Shown here one piece after another: positions 49,901 through 57,912 of a stretch of DNA of 64,000 nucleotides (positions are counted from its first letter, which is position 1; the number at the start of each line of letters is the position of its first letter). The translations under genes were made by a program, and so were the position numbers. Location: assembly GCF_014831675.1 (NCBI RefSeq), contig NZ_VJXY01000028.1, forward strand, positions 38,148-102,147, read 5' to 3'. This DNA comes from Komarekiella delphini-convector SJRDD-AB1 (GTDB taxonomy: Bacteria > Cyanobacteriota > Cyanobacteriia > Cyanobacteriales > Nostocaceae). Under the pieces are notes generated by a model. It did not search any database. It saw only the letters and a program-made list of their open reading frames with translations, and was not told the origin of the DNA.

Positions 49901-51023
49901 AAATATCACTAAATCTGTCATTGCTCCTCGTAATTTCACAGAATTATCATTAGCAAAACTTTGGGAAAAGCTGCTAAATACTAGCCCTATTGGGGTGGCA
50001 GATAACTTCTTTAACTTGGGTGGTCACTCATTTTTAGCTGTACGCTTAATGGCTCAAATCCAAGATAGATTTGGGCATAATCTTACCCTATCTACTCTTT
50101 TTGAAAATCCCACAATTGAGAAACTAGCTGCAATTGTCAGTCAGCCATTCCGCGAGAGTTCTAATTCTCCTCTAGTAGCAATTAACTCTTCTGGTTCCAA
50201 AATACCTTTCTTTTGTATACATGGTGCTGGTGGAGGTATTAATCAGTATATTAATTTATCCAGAAGGCTTGGTGAAGACTATCCATTTTATGCCTTGGAA
50301 CATACTCCTAACCAAGAAGAACCTGAACTCATATCAGTAGAAGATACAGCAAAAAACTATCTCGAAGAAATTCGTAAAGTGCAGCCAAATGGCCCTTATT
50401 TTTTAGGTGGTCATTGTTACGGTGGTATACTTGCTTTTGAAATGGCGCAGCAATTACAAAGACAAGGTGAAACAGTAGATTTGTTAGTTGTTATTGATGC
50501 CATCCTTTCAGAAACACGCATTGAATCTACAAAAGATGATGATGCAAAGTTTTTACTTCGCATGGCTGAATCAATAAAAACCGATAATAATATAGATTTT
50601 TCAATTTCTTTTGAGGAACTTCGGGATTTATCACTTAATCAGCAACTTGATTTGATTAATCAAAAAGTAAACTTTATCTTCAGTGAGACAGAAATTAAAG
50701 AATTTATCAGTTATTACAAGCTTTTCAAGGCTCATGTCCAAGCTATGCGAGATTATGTACCGCTAGTTTATCCTCAATCTATAACTCTATTTAGAGCAAA
50801 AGAAGAGATTATTCATGACTTTGAAAGTTCGGAATTTCATACTAATGACTCCTTACTAGGTTGGGGTAAATGTTCTAATCAACTTATTCAAGTCATGGAA
50901 GTTCCTGGTGATCATTTCTCGATTTTCATTGAACCTCATATTCAGGAATTAGCCAAACATTTGAGAAGTTGTATTGATCATGCTATGTGCAATGTAATAA
51001 ACAATGGGAGTAAAAAAGGCTGA
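46914..51023 (+). CDS. Terminal NRPS C-A(beta-Ala)-PCP-TE with Cys nucleophile
   Basis: The last module and release domain, 1369 aa. An N-terminal short docking segment (LSPAKKALLEKW) precedes a C domain with HHIITDG near 170. In the A domain the usual FD pair is replaced by VD (SFVDSIWEIF). The pocket reads V-D-W-I-I-S-L-A-N, close to the beta-alanine code VDWVISLAD; the Val in place of Asp235 is typical of beta-amino acid or non-alpha-amino substrates. The PCP has GGHSF near 1035. The thioesterase (about 1090-1350) has FFCIHGAGGG, a nucleophile motif GHCYGG with Cys1168 instead of Ser, Asp in VVIDA and His in PGDHFS. Release could be hydrolysis or cyclisation. The stop overlaps the next start by one base. 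Confidence 0.93.
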   Translation: MDKQHSNLSPAKKALLEKWKGGKFQADTIPKRQTSKNIPLSFSQQRLWFIDQLYHGSSFYNIPIAFHIKGQLSITALQQSLNEILNRHEIWRTNFRLVNGEPVQEITPKLIWELPIINLEHLSGKDWEEEVKQLVAEDAKKPFNLAKGLLVRATLLRLSEEEYILLLTMHHIITDGWSCGVFLRELSTLYAAFSTNQLFGLPELPIQYADFTIWQRDRIQGKFLATNLNYWKQQLSGELSILQLPTDRPRPTVTTFAGAKQYFTLSTALTDALKQLSQREDATLFMSLLAAFNILLYRYTDQEDILIGSPIANRNRAELEGMLGLFVNTLVLRNNLSGNPSFRELLHRVREVTLNAYAHQDLPFEILVEELQPERDLSRNPLYEVMFVLQNTPTSLQEVFGLTLRALEFDSGTAQLDIFLSMSESQEGLTGCLEYNTDIFDSITITRFITSFQTLLANIVANPEQRLCELSLLTTSEQEQLLFKFNHHIDYQDATLHQIFEQQVKLTPDSLALVSQLENITYRQLNHQVNQLAHYLQKQGVTKETLVALCLERSVDMVVGILAILKAGGAYIPLDPSYPVERLNFMLSDSQASVLISQQVILEKLSLSSTKTVCLDIHKDEIAQESPENPTNISSSDNLAYIIYTSGSTGTPKGVLGTHRGTVNGLHWLWKTYPFTPGEVCCQKTAISFVDSIWEIFAPLLQGIPTVIISNATILDPQLFIEDLAHHKVTRIILVPSLLRLLLDNYHNLTKKLLQLKLWITSGETLSVKLAKTFRELIPFAKLINLYGSSEVSANATYYDTSLLQDQVNSVPIGRPIDNTQVYVLNRNLQPTPVGIIGELYIGGDGLARGYLHRLELTQQKFIDNPFVPQTKLFKTGDLGRYLNDGNLEYLGRNDEQVKIRGFRVELNEIATTITQYPDVQESVVIVSNEEQENQSLIAYVVTEKQDIATYLLPYLQQKLPNYMLPSAFVVLDSLPLTPNGKVDKHSLPTNEVIRTNITKSVIAPRNFTELSLAKLWEKLLNTSPIGVADNFFNLGGHSFLAVRLMAQIQDRFGHNLTLSTLFENPTIEKLAAIVSQPFRESSNSPLVAINSSGSKIPFFCIHGAGGGINQYINLSRRLGEDYPFYALEHTPNQEEPELISVEDTAKNYLEEIRKVQPNGPYFLGGHCYGGILAFEMAQQLQRQGETVDLLVVIDAILSETRIESTKDDDAKFLLRMAESIKTDNNIDFSISFEELRDLSLNQQLDLINQKVNFIFSETEIKEFISYYKLFKAHVQAMRDYVPLVYPQSITLFRAKEEIIHDFESSEFHTNDSLLGWGKCSNQLIQVMEVPGDHFSIFIEPHIQELAKHLRSCIDHAMCNVINNGSKKG

Positions 51024-52402
51024 TGAAACTACCCCCAGGGCCGAAAACACCCTTATGGTTGCTAGGTCTGCAATTCGAGGTTAATCCTTTTGGCTATTTG
51101 GATGCTATTTCCAAACGTTATGGTGATATTGTGACTGTAATGTCTGGTTCTGCACCAATTGTTTACATTAGCAATCCTTCAGGAATAAAAGAGATTTTCA
51201 CAAATACTAAGGAAATTTCTGCTACAGGTGCATTAAACCAAGATTTCGCATTGATAACCGGAAATCAAGGAGTTTTGCAACTTGATGGTTTAATTCATAA
51301 AAATCGGCGTAAGCTCCTAATGCAGGCTTTTCATGGAGCGCGGATGCAAGCCTGTGGACGAGGTATCTGCGAACTCACAGAAAAGATGATGAGTAAACAG
51401 GTGGTTGGAAAACATTTCGTTGCATACCCAACCATTGAAGATATTACCTTTCAAGTGGGTATAGAGCGGGTAATCGGTTTACACGAAGGAGAGCGCTATG
51501 ACAAAATTAAGCATTTATTTGCGTCTTTGCTTAAACTCGATAGACAATCTCTTATAGTTAAGATTCTTAGCAATATTTTTGGAGAAAAAGATTTAGGTCG
51601 ATGGAGTCCACAAGGATACCTCCTTCACTTACGGCGAGAACTTTTTCAATTACTATCAACTGAGGTGGAAGAACGTCGTCAACAAGCAGATTTTTCACGC
51701 ACAGATATACTTGGTGATCTGATATTGGCTCGTGATGAAACAGGTGAACCATTAAGCAATGAAGAGGTGCGTGACCTTTTATTATCACCTATATTTGCAG
51801 CTGGTGATGCTTCGGGAACTGCGATTAGTTGGTCTTTATACTGGATTCACTGTTTAAGAGGTATTCGAGAAAAACTACTAAAAGAACTTGATAGTCTTGG
51901 TCAAAATCCAGACCCTATGAGTATTGTTGCACTCCCCTACCTGAGTGCTGTGTGTAATGAAGTTTTGCGAATTTATCCAACCCAGTTGTTTACATTTCCT
52001 AGGTTGGTAGAATCGAGCGTTGAAATCATGGGGTACGAACTGCATCCCGGAACAATACTTATTGGCAATATTTATTCGACGCATCAGCGTGATGATTTAT
52101 ATCCAAATCCAAAACAATTTCAGCCAGAGCGCTTTTTAGAAAAGCAATTTTCTCCCTATGAATTCTTGCCATTTGGTGGCGGTTCTCGTGTATGCATTGG
52201 CGCAAATTTTGCCCTATTTGAAATGAAACTTATACTAGCAACAATTCTTTCACACTATCAATTAGAGTTAGTTAGCAAGCGTCCAGAACGTCCCAAATTT
52301 GCAGGTTTGATTTGTTCTCCTGCAAGTGGTGTGAAAATGGTCGTGCGCGATCGCCGTCAAGATCAAGGACAGTCGCAATCATTAGCTGCTGGTTTAGTTT
52401 AG
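51023..52402 (+). CDS. Cytochrome P450 (cyanobacterial CYP110-like)
   Basis: A 459-aa soluble P450. The haem loop FLPFGGGSRVCIG has the thiolate Cys391. ExxR is present in NEVLRIYP, followed by the FQPERF meander. The start resembles the PPGPKTP lead of CYP110 proteins. The I-helix, usually AGxETT, reads AGDASGTA, so the conserved acid and alcohol pair is altered. Its ATG overlaps the stop of the TE-containing NRPS, so it is co-translated and probably tailors the released lipopeptide, for example on the acyl chain, since CYP110 members often act on fatty acyl groups (family knowledge, not shown here). Confidence 0.9.
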   Translation: MKLPPGPKTPLWLLGLQFEVNPFGYLDAISKRYGDIVTVMSGSAPIVYISNPSGIKEIFTNTKEISATGALNQDFALITGNQGVLQLDGLIHKNRRKLLMQAFHGARMQACGRGICELTEKMMSKQVVGKHFVAYPTIEDITFQVGIERVIGLHEGERYDKIKHLFASLLKLDRQSLIVKILSNIFGEKDLGRWSPQGYLLHLRRELFQLLSTEVEERRQQADFSRTDILGDLILARDETGEPLSNEEVRDLLLSPIFAAGDASGTAISWSLYWIHCLRGIREKLLKELDSLGQNPDPMSIVALPYLSAVCNEVLRIYPTQLFTFPRLVESSVEIMGYELHPGTILIGNIYSTHQRDDLYPNPKQFQPERFLEKQFSPYEFLPFGGGSRVCIGANFALFEMKLILATILSHYQLELVSKRPERPKFAGLICSPASGVKMVVRDRRQDQGQSQSLAAGLV

Positions 52403-52470
52403 CCAGTGAATTGGATTTTTTACTTTGTTTATTATATTTCTAAATTTACCTTTTTCAGGCATAAAAATAC

Positions 52471-53358
52471 ATGAATAACAGTCATAAAGGCACAGTTGTT
52501 ATCACAGGAACATCCACAGGTTTAGGTCGAGTAACTGCACTTTTATTAGCCAAGCAAGGATATCGCGTTTTTGCTGGAGTCCGCACTGAGAAAGATGCAC
52601 ATTCACTAAAGCAGGCTGCATCTGGTAATTTAACACCAATTATTATGGACATCACAAAAGCGGAGGAAATAAAATCTGCTACCGAATTGGTCTTACTAGC
52701 AATTGGCGATGAAGGATTATTTGCCTTAATTAATAATGCAGTTGTAGCAGTAGATGGGCCACTCGAATGTATTCCCATAGATGATATCCGATGGAACTTT
52801 GAAGTAAATGTTATCGGTCAAATTGCAGTTACCCAAGCATTTTTACCAATGATCCGACAAGCTAAAGGTCGAATTATTAATATCAGCGCGATTTGCGGCA
52901 GATTAGCTCTACCTTATAGAAGTCTCTTATCTGCTTCAAAATTTGCGATCGAGGCAATTACAGATTCTTTACGAATGGAATTATCTTCTAGTGGAATTGA
53001 GGTTATTTCCATTTTACCAGGGGGAATAGTAACCCCAGAACAAGCTGACAAAGTAGAAGTTAGTTACCAGGAAACATTAGCTAATATGTCACCCGAAACT
53101 AAAGCTATATATGGCAAGAATTACAAAATATATATGCAAGGAGCAGTAGAGGACAATCGTAGCACAGGTTTACCACCTGAAAAAGTGGCAAATACGATTT
53201 TGGAGGCTCTGGAAGCTCAAAAACCTAAAAGACAATATTTTGTCACCCAATCATCATGGGAACTTAGGCTATATGCCTTGTATAAAAGATTGGTACCGCA
53301 TCAATATTTTTATGACAACTTGTATAAGGATATGCAAAAAGGAATGGGATTTGATTAG
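52471..53358 (+). CDS. Degenerate short-chain dehydrogenase/reductase
   Basis: An SDR-fold protein of 295 aa with an intact cofactor loop (TGTSTGLG), but the other hallmarks are changed. NNAG is NNAV, the catalytic Ser region NISS reads NISA, and YxxxK reads LSASK, so both the catalytic Ser and Tyr appear lost while the Lys remains. The substrate-loop region (ILPGGIVTPE) is SDR-like. It lies 68 bases after the P450 and belongs to the tailoring end of the cluster. It may be a non-catalytic or alternative-chemistry SDR. The second SDR of the cluster (56298) is fully canonical. Confidence 0.85.
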   Translation: MNNSHKGTVVITGTSTGLGRVTALLLAKQGYRVFAGVRTEKDAHSLKQAASGNLTPIIMDITKAEEIKSATELVLLAIGDEGLFALINNAVVAVDGPLECIPIDDIRWNFEVNVIGQIAVTQAFLPMIRQAKGRIINISAICGRLALPYRSLLSASKFAIEAITDSLRMELSSSGIEVISILPGGIVTPEQADKVEVSYQETLANMSPETKAIYGKNYKIYMQGAVEDNRSTGLPPEKVANTILEALEAQKPKRQYFVTQSSWELRLYALYKRLVPHQYFYDNLYKDMQKGMGFD

Positions 53359-53413
53359 TAATTTACTGCTATTTCATTGTTTTTGAAGAACAACTAGAGC
53401 AAACATAGTAAAG

Positions 53414-54451
53414 ATGCCAACTCAACATCCTCACCAATTTCCCATAAGTGACTGTCGTTTTTGTTCCTTGGTTTCTAAAGCCAATGGAGAAGATCCAATT
53501 GGGACAGCAGGTACTTACGATTATTGGTTGATTATGGAAGTTCCCCAACCTTGGCCGCAAGAAATATTTCAAGAAAATCCAACTATTCAGTCATTGATGG
53601 GTTTATTTGAAGAGTTAATTTTTGAGCATGGGGTCAAGTTGAAACCGATGCTAATTGCTCCTGATGGCGAGTATTCTCATCCTAGCTTTACCCGCCTTTT
53701 CTACTATTACCGTCCTGCAAAGCTGTTTTCTCAGTTTGAGAAACAGGAGTTTGTTGTTCCAAAAAGCGAAGCCGTTGCTTTGGTGACAGCAATATTCAAG
53801 CATTTAATGCACCAACCTAACGATTTATCGGAATTTCAGCAATATCAACAACAAACTAGTCACATTCGTGAACTTATGGTTTGCACCCATGCTCAAGTTG
53901 ACCTTGCTTGTGGCAGATTTGGAACTCCCATCTATCGACAATTACGTAAAGAATATGCTCCTGCTTCTAATGGAAAATTAAGAGTTTGGCAAACAACTCA
54001 TTTTGGTGGTCATCAGTTTGCTCCTACCTTAGTTGATTTACCCCAAGGCCATTTGTGGGGACACTTACAGCCAGATGTATTGGATTTATTGGTGCAGCGA
54101 AATGGTTCAGTTCTTGGTTTGCGTCAATACTATCGAGGATGGACTGGTTTAAACAAATTTGAGCAAAATGCTGAACGCGAAATTTGGATGCAGTCTGGTT
54201 GGAGTTGGCTAGATTACTTGAAAGCAGGCAAAGTACTGGCGATGCAAGAGGTTGCTCAAGAACAGGATGCTGACTGGGTAGAAGTTCGTATTGATTTTGC
54301 AGTTCCAGATAGTAGTACATCAGGTACTTACGAAGCCAGAGTAGAAGTTTGTGGTGAGGTCATGAGTGCATTTAACTCAGCAAAAGAGATGGAGTTAGAA
54401 GCAGTAAGGCAGTATCACGTTAGCCGTTTGATTAAGGTTAAGCAAACATAA
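53414..54451 (+). CDS. Sucrase/ferredoxin-like (thioredoxin-like ferredoxin) family protein
   Basis: A 345-aa protein of the Suc_Fer-like family. An N-terminal C14-x2-C17 is followed by GEDPIGTAG, and VCTHAQVDLACG carries C157 and C166, the spacing expected of a thioredoxin-like [2Fe-2S] site. HFGGHQFAPTLVDLP and GHLWG are family signatures. The function of the family is poorly defined. It could pass electrons to the neighbouring P450 or to a reductase, but this is only inferred from context. It is followed 19 bases later by the MATE exporter gene. Confidence 0.8.
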   Translation: MPTQHPHQFPISDCRFCSLVSKANGEDPIGTAGTYDYWLIMEVPQPWPQEIFQENPTIQSLMGLFEELIFEHGVKLKPMLIAPDGEYSHPSFTRLFYYYRPAKLFSQFEKQEFVVPKSEAVALVTAIFKHLMHQPNDLSEFQQYQQQTSHIRELMVCTHAQVDLACGRFGTPIYRQLRKEYAPASNGKLRVWQTTHFGGHQFAPTLVDLPQGHLWGHLQPDVLDLLVQRNGSVLGLRQYYRGWTGLNKFEQNAEREIWMQSGWSWLDYLKAGKVLAMQEVAQEQDADWVEVRIDFAVPDSSTSGTYEARVEVCGEVMSAFNSAKEMELEAVRQYHVSRLIKVKQT

Positions 54452-54470
54452 ATGATCCGAAAATTAAAAA

Positions 54471-55844
54471 ATGACTTCACAAAAACAATCTCAAATTACA
54501 AATGAAATCCTTCAAGGTAATCTTTTTAAGCTAATGTTTAAGTTATCTATTCCCAGTACTTTGGGGATATTGATGCTTAGTTTAAACACTTTTATTGATG
54601 CTTTGTTTGCAGGAAGATTCATTGGTGAAACTGCTTTGGCTGGTATTTCACTTGCACTACCATTTACAAGCATAATAAATGGATTTGCCCTGTTAGTTGG
54701 GGTAGGTTCTGCTTCTGTTATCAGTCGAGCTATTGGTTCTGGAGATATCAAAACTCAGTCCAAAATATTTGGCAACTTAATTGTGATGAGTGTTGCCATA
54801 TCATTTTTCATCACAATTATTGGTTACAGTTTTGGTGAAGAATTAATTGTATTTATTGGAGGAAGTGGTGAAGTTGCTTTAGAAGGGACAAAATATTTTA
54901 AGATTTATATCCTAGGATCAGTATTTTTGATTCTAGCGGAAGCTTGTAATCAAGTTATAAAATCGGAAGGAAAGATTAGGCTAAGCACAATATTTGACTG
55001 GCTTTTTGTAATTATTAACATTATATTAAACTATATATTTATCAGTGTATTTCATTGGAGAACTGAAGGACTTGCTCTGGCAACAGTTATGGCTATGGTT
55101 GTTTATAGTCTTGCCAACTTAAGTTATTTTGTTTCTGGTAAAAGTTCGATTTTAGTTAATTTTAAAAAATTAGTGATCGCCATAGATTTACTACGTGAAA
55201 TAATATCGGTTGGAATATCAGAATTATTTTATCCAATAACAATATTGATTCAAGATTTTGTAATTTTTAATTCAATTTCTGATTACGGAACAAACAGTGA
55301 TATCGCTTTTTTTGGAGCAACGGGAAAACTAACTTCAATTGTGTTTATTCCCATTATTGGTTTTGCACAAGCATTACAACCTATAATTGGAATGAATTAT
55401 GGTGCTAAAAATTATGACAGGATCAAAAAAGCATATTTGACTTTTGCAATCATTGGAACTATTTTATTAGTATTAATTTGGTTGCCTTTCCAATTATCAC
55501 CAAAAACATTTTTAAATTTAATTCTGCCAAGCGTAAATTTTACACAAGATGACGTGTTAAATTTTAGAATCCTCAGTATATTAATGCCAATATGGCCTTT
55601 AGCATTCTTTAGCAATACTCTTTTTTTATCTATAGGCAAAGGTAGAACTGTGTTGGTAGTAATTTTGCTAAAAAGTATAGTCCTAACTGTGCCAATGATA
55701 CTATTCTTTTCAAGAATATCAGGTGTCAGAGGCATATATTATGGAATGTTTTTAGCAGATATTTTATTTATGTTAATTATATTATTACTAACAGTTTTGG
55801 AATTTCAGAGTTTGAATTTGCTTAAAGTTAAAGAGATTAAATAG
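54471..55844 (+). CDS. MATE family multidrug/product exporter
   Basis: A 457-aa integral membrane protein with about 12 hydrophobic segments in two halves. Residues such as NTFIDALFAGRFIGETALAGISLALPF near the start (first 20 only partly conserved) and GFAQALQPIIGMNYGAKNYDR in the middle are typical of MATE antiporters. It probably exports the lipopeptide or a precursor using a Na+ or H+ gradient. It is the only transporter visible in the cluster. Confidence 0.9.
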   Translation: MTSQKQSQITNEILQGNLFKLMFKLSIPSTLGILMLSLNTFIDALFAGRFIGETALAGISLALPFTSIINGFALLVGVGSASVISRAIGSGDIKTQSKIFGNLIVMSVAISFFITIIGYSFGEELIVFIGGSGEVALEGTKYFKIYILGSVFLILAEACNQVIKSEGKIRLSTIFDWLFVIINIILNYIFISVFHWRTEGLALATVMAMVVYSLANLSYFVSGKSSILVNFKKLVIAIDLLREIISVGISELFYPITILIQDFVIFNSISDYGTNSDIAFFGATGKLTSIVFIPIIGFAQALQPIIGMNYGAKNYDRIKKAYLTFAIIGTILLVLIWLPFQLSPKTFLNLILPSVNFTQDDVLNFRILSILMPIWPLAFFSNTLFLSIGKGRTVLVVILLKSIVLTVPMILFFSRISGVRGIYYGMFLADILFMLIILLLTVLEFQSLNLLKVKEIK

Positions 55845-55945
55845 CTATATATAAAACTAGTATAATAATTAAAATTTTCGGCTCAGTAATTATTAGTGCC
55901 AGATTACAAGACATATTTATTTAATTAAATATCAAGAGGTTAATT

Positions 55946-56167
55946 ATGTATCAAAACGACAAAGAAGACACAACAATTTACAAAGTTGTAGTTAATCACG
56001 AAGAACAGTATTCCATTTGGCCATCTGAGCGAGATAGCCCTCTTGGTTGGAAGGATATTGGAAAAAATGGTTTAAAGCAAGAATGTCTAGATTACATAAA
56101 AGAAGTCTGGACTGATATGAGGCCGCTTAGTCTTCGGAAAAAAATGCAAGAATCTAGCAACATTTAA
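55946..56167 (+). CDS. MbtH-like protein
   Basis: A 73-aa MbtH-family partner of NRPS A domains. The signatures are [30 protein letters not shown] and [11 protein letters not shown]. It is needed for folding or activity of some A domains. An AGAGG site precedes the start. As the only MbtH in the window it may serve several of the six A domains here. Confidence 0.95.
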   Translation: MYQNDKEDTTIYKVVVNHEEQYSIWPSERDSPLGWKDIGKNGLKQECLDYIKEVWTDMRPLSLRKKMQESSNI

Positions 56168-56297
56168 ACAGATATACATTGAGATTGCTGAACTGGATGG
56201 GCTTTGTATGCTCACTCACAAGATATAAGCATTTTTCTGCTGCTGCAATGTCAAGTTTTTTTAGCTTAGTAACGCTTGTTAAAAATGGAGAATTTCT

Positions 56298-57167
56298 ATG
56301 GTAACATCTTCAGTTTCTCAAACACGGATCTGGTTTATCACGGGTACATCAAGTGGCTTAGGTCGAGCGTTAGCAGAAACAGTGCTTGAGCGGGGTGAAA
56401 CTGTGGTGCTAACTGCAAGGAACCCACAGCAGATAGAAGATTTAGCAGCAAGCTTTCCAAATCAGACATTAGCGCTACAACTTGATGTCACCAAACCCGA
56501 AGAAGTACGGGAAGCAGTAAAACAGGCAATTGCCAAGTTTGGACGTATTGATGTACTTGTTAATAATGCCGGGTATAAGGTTGCAGGGGTAGTCGAAGAA
56601 GTTAGTGATGAGGAAGTTCGCTACCAATTTGAAATCAACTTTTTTGGCGTGTTAGAAACGCTTCGAGCAGTACTACCTCATATGCGAAAGCAACGCAGTG
56701 GGCATATCCTAAATATTTCATCGACAGCTTGCTTTATGGCAGAACCAACCGGTGGATTTTACGGCAGTAGTAAACTGGCACTAGAAGGAATTTCCGGTTC
56801 TTTAGCTTACGAAGTTGAGCCGTTTGGGATAAAAGTCACAGCAGTTGAGCCTGGTAGTTTTAAGACAGATTTTATTAAACGTTCTTTTGTTGCCAATGAT
56901 AGTCAAATAGATGACTACAAAGAATTGGTTAATCAAAGTCGTCAAGATATGTTGGATGATCATGGTAAACAACCAGGTGATCCCAAAAAAGCTGCTTTAG
57001 CAATGATTAAAGTAGTTGATAGTGATAACCCACCACAAAGATTAGCTTTGGGAGCAGATGCAGTAGAGATTATTGATAATGCACTGGAGTTTATAAAAGG
57101 AGATCTGGATGCTTGGAAAGAAGTTTCTGTTAATACTGCATTTGATGAGGTTCTAGTAGCCAAATAG
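56298..57167 (+). CDS. Short-chain dehydrogenase/reductase, canonical
   Basis: A classical SDR of 289 aa with TGTSSGLG cofactor loop, VNNAGY, NISS and YGSSK, followed by VEPGSFKTDF. A strong GGAG ribosome site precedes ATG 56298. It is the last gene of the co-directional run and is separated from the MbtH gene by 130 bases. It may oxidise or reduce the product, or it may be an independent gene; the cluster boundary is not sharp here. Confidence 0.85.
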   Translation: MVTSSVSQTRIWFITGTSSGLGRALAETVLERGETVVLTARNPQQIEDLAASFPNQTLALQLDVTKPEEVREAVKQAIAKFGRIDVLVNNAGYKVAGVVEEVSDEEVRYQFEINFFGVLETLRAVLPHMRKQRSGHILNISSTACFMAEPTGGFYGSSKLALEGISGSLAYEVEPFGIKVTAVEPGSFKTDFIKRSFVANDSQIDDYKELVNQSRQDMLDDHGKQPGDPKKAALAMIKVVDSDNPPQRLALGADAVEIIDNALEFIKGDLDAWKEVSVNTAFDEVLVAK

Positions 57168-57168
57168 C

Positions 57169-57287
57169 TCTATTTCTTGGGGTTGGCATATACTTTTCCC
57201 CGCTTAGCCGAAGCTGAAGTCAAGGCTGTTGATATACATGAGGACATTGATAGCACCCTGATGACTTTGCAAAAGTTGTTAGCTTGA
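57169..57287 (+). pseudogene. Possible C-terminal remnant of a small coding region
   Basis: Directly after the SDR stop, one frame stays open for about 39 codons and ends at TGA 57285. It encodes an amphipathic Glu/Asp/Lys-rich peptide (EAEVKAVDIHEDIDSTL) but has no plausible start. It may be the tail of a decayed gene. I do not recognise the family. Confidence 0.2.
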
Positions 57288-57333
57288 CTATCAACCACTA
57301 ATCTACCAACTAGGCGATCGCATCTCCTTAATA

Positions 57334-57501
57334 TTATGAAAAACTGGGGATTTCAGAGTTAGAATCTTGTGAACTCATGATAGACTGCGATCGCTTATTG
57401 CTTTGGCTTTTAGCAGACGAAATTATAGACAGTAGCTTTGGTAACGCAAGGCAGGCAACAGTGTTTAGTAGAGTCAGAAATATACCATCCATCAAATTCA
57501 T
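57334..57501 (-). CDS. Small hydrophobic peptide, copy A (55 aa)
   Basis: Starts with ATG at 57501 on the minus strand. The first 27 residues form one membrane-like segment (MNLMDGIFLTLLNTVACLAL and on), followed by a polar Ser/Lys/Gln-rich tail ending IPSFS. It is related to the ORF at 57913-58158: 19 of the first 26 residues are identical, including NT and ACLALP. Both have a CAGGGGG ribosome-site block with ATTA and CTATG. The shared leader and core speak for a real gene; the function is unknown to me. Confidence 0.6.
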   Translation of the reverse strand: MNLMDGIFLTLLNTVACLALPKLLSIISSAKSQSNKRSQSIMSSQDSNSEIPSFS

Positions 57502-57516
57502 AGCTAATGCCCCCTG
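57502..57516 (-). promoter_or_regulatory. Conserved leader/RBS block of small peptide A
   Basis: Reading on the minus strand, CAGGGGG then ATTAGCT leads into the ATG. The same arrangement with small changes precedes the sister gene at 58158. Confidence 0.55.
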
Positions 57517-57636
57517 AAAAAAGTTCAGTGTGTACTATTTCTTAGTTTGAGGCATAACTAGTACACTTGCTTCAAGGCAATATTTTATATTTCTTTTATC
57601 AGATATAAGCTAACTAAATATATTTTTTATAAAAAG

Positions 57637-57750
57637 GTGTCGGGAAAACCCATTCCTTTTCGGTAGGTGATGAAAGACGCCCCGACGCCGTTGACAGTTG
57701 ACGGTTAACAGTTAACTGTCTTTCGTGTTATCCCATCCCCTTTTAGGGGT
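57637..57750. repeat. Intergenic palindrome-rich repeat cluster
   Basis: Three palindromic units lie in tandem: GGTGTCGGG at 57637 paired with a CCCGACGCC copy near 57681, GACAGTT at 57693 paired with AACTGTC at 57714, and a short CCCC-TTTTA-GGGG hairpin near 57737. Elements of this form are common in cyanobacterial intergenic DNA. No gene was found in this stretch. Confidence 0.55.
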
Positions 57751-57912
57751 GAGATGAGCATAACTATAGTAATGATAAGTTTTATATAGTAATTTTCTAA
57801 AAAACTCTTTGACTCTATACTTTACTGAATTTAAACAACAAAAATGAATCCATCCTGAAGAGATAATTGATAATTAGTCAGAAGTGTAGAGATTTTACTT
57901 ATCAACTATCCA

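Noticed and set aside
105-55844. Colibactin-like N-acyl-D-residue prodrug system with MATE export
   Set aside because: FAAL, an E domain and a MATE gene fit, but there is no periplasmic peptidase gene in the window.
105-57167. Siderophore cluster of the beta-hydroxy-Asp lipopeptide type
   Set aside because: A SyrP-type enzyme and FAAL are present, but the relevant A domain reads as Asn, not Asp, and no TonB receptor or iron transporter gene is visible.
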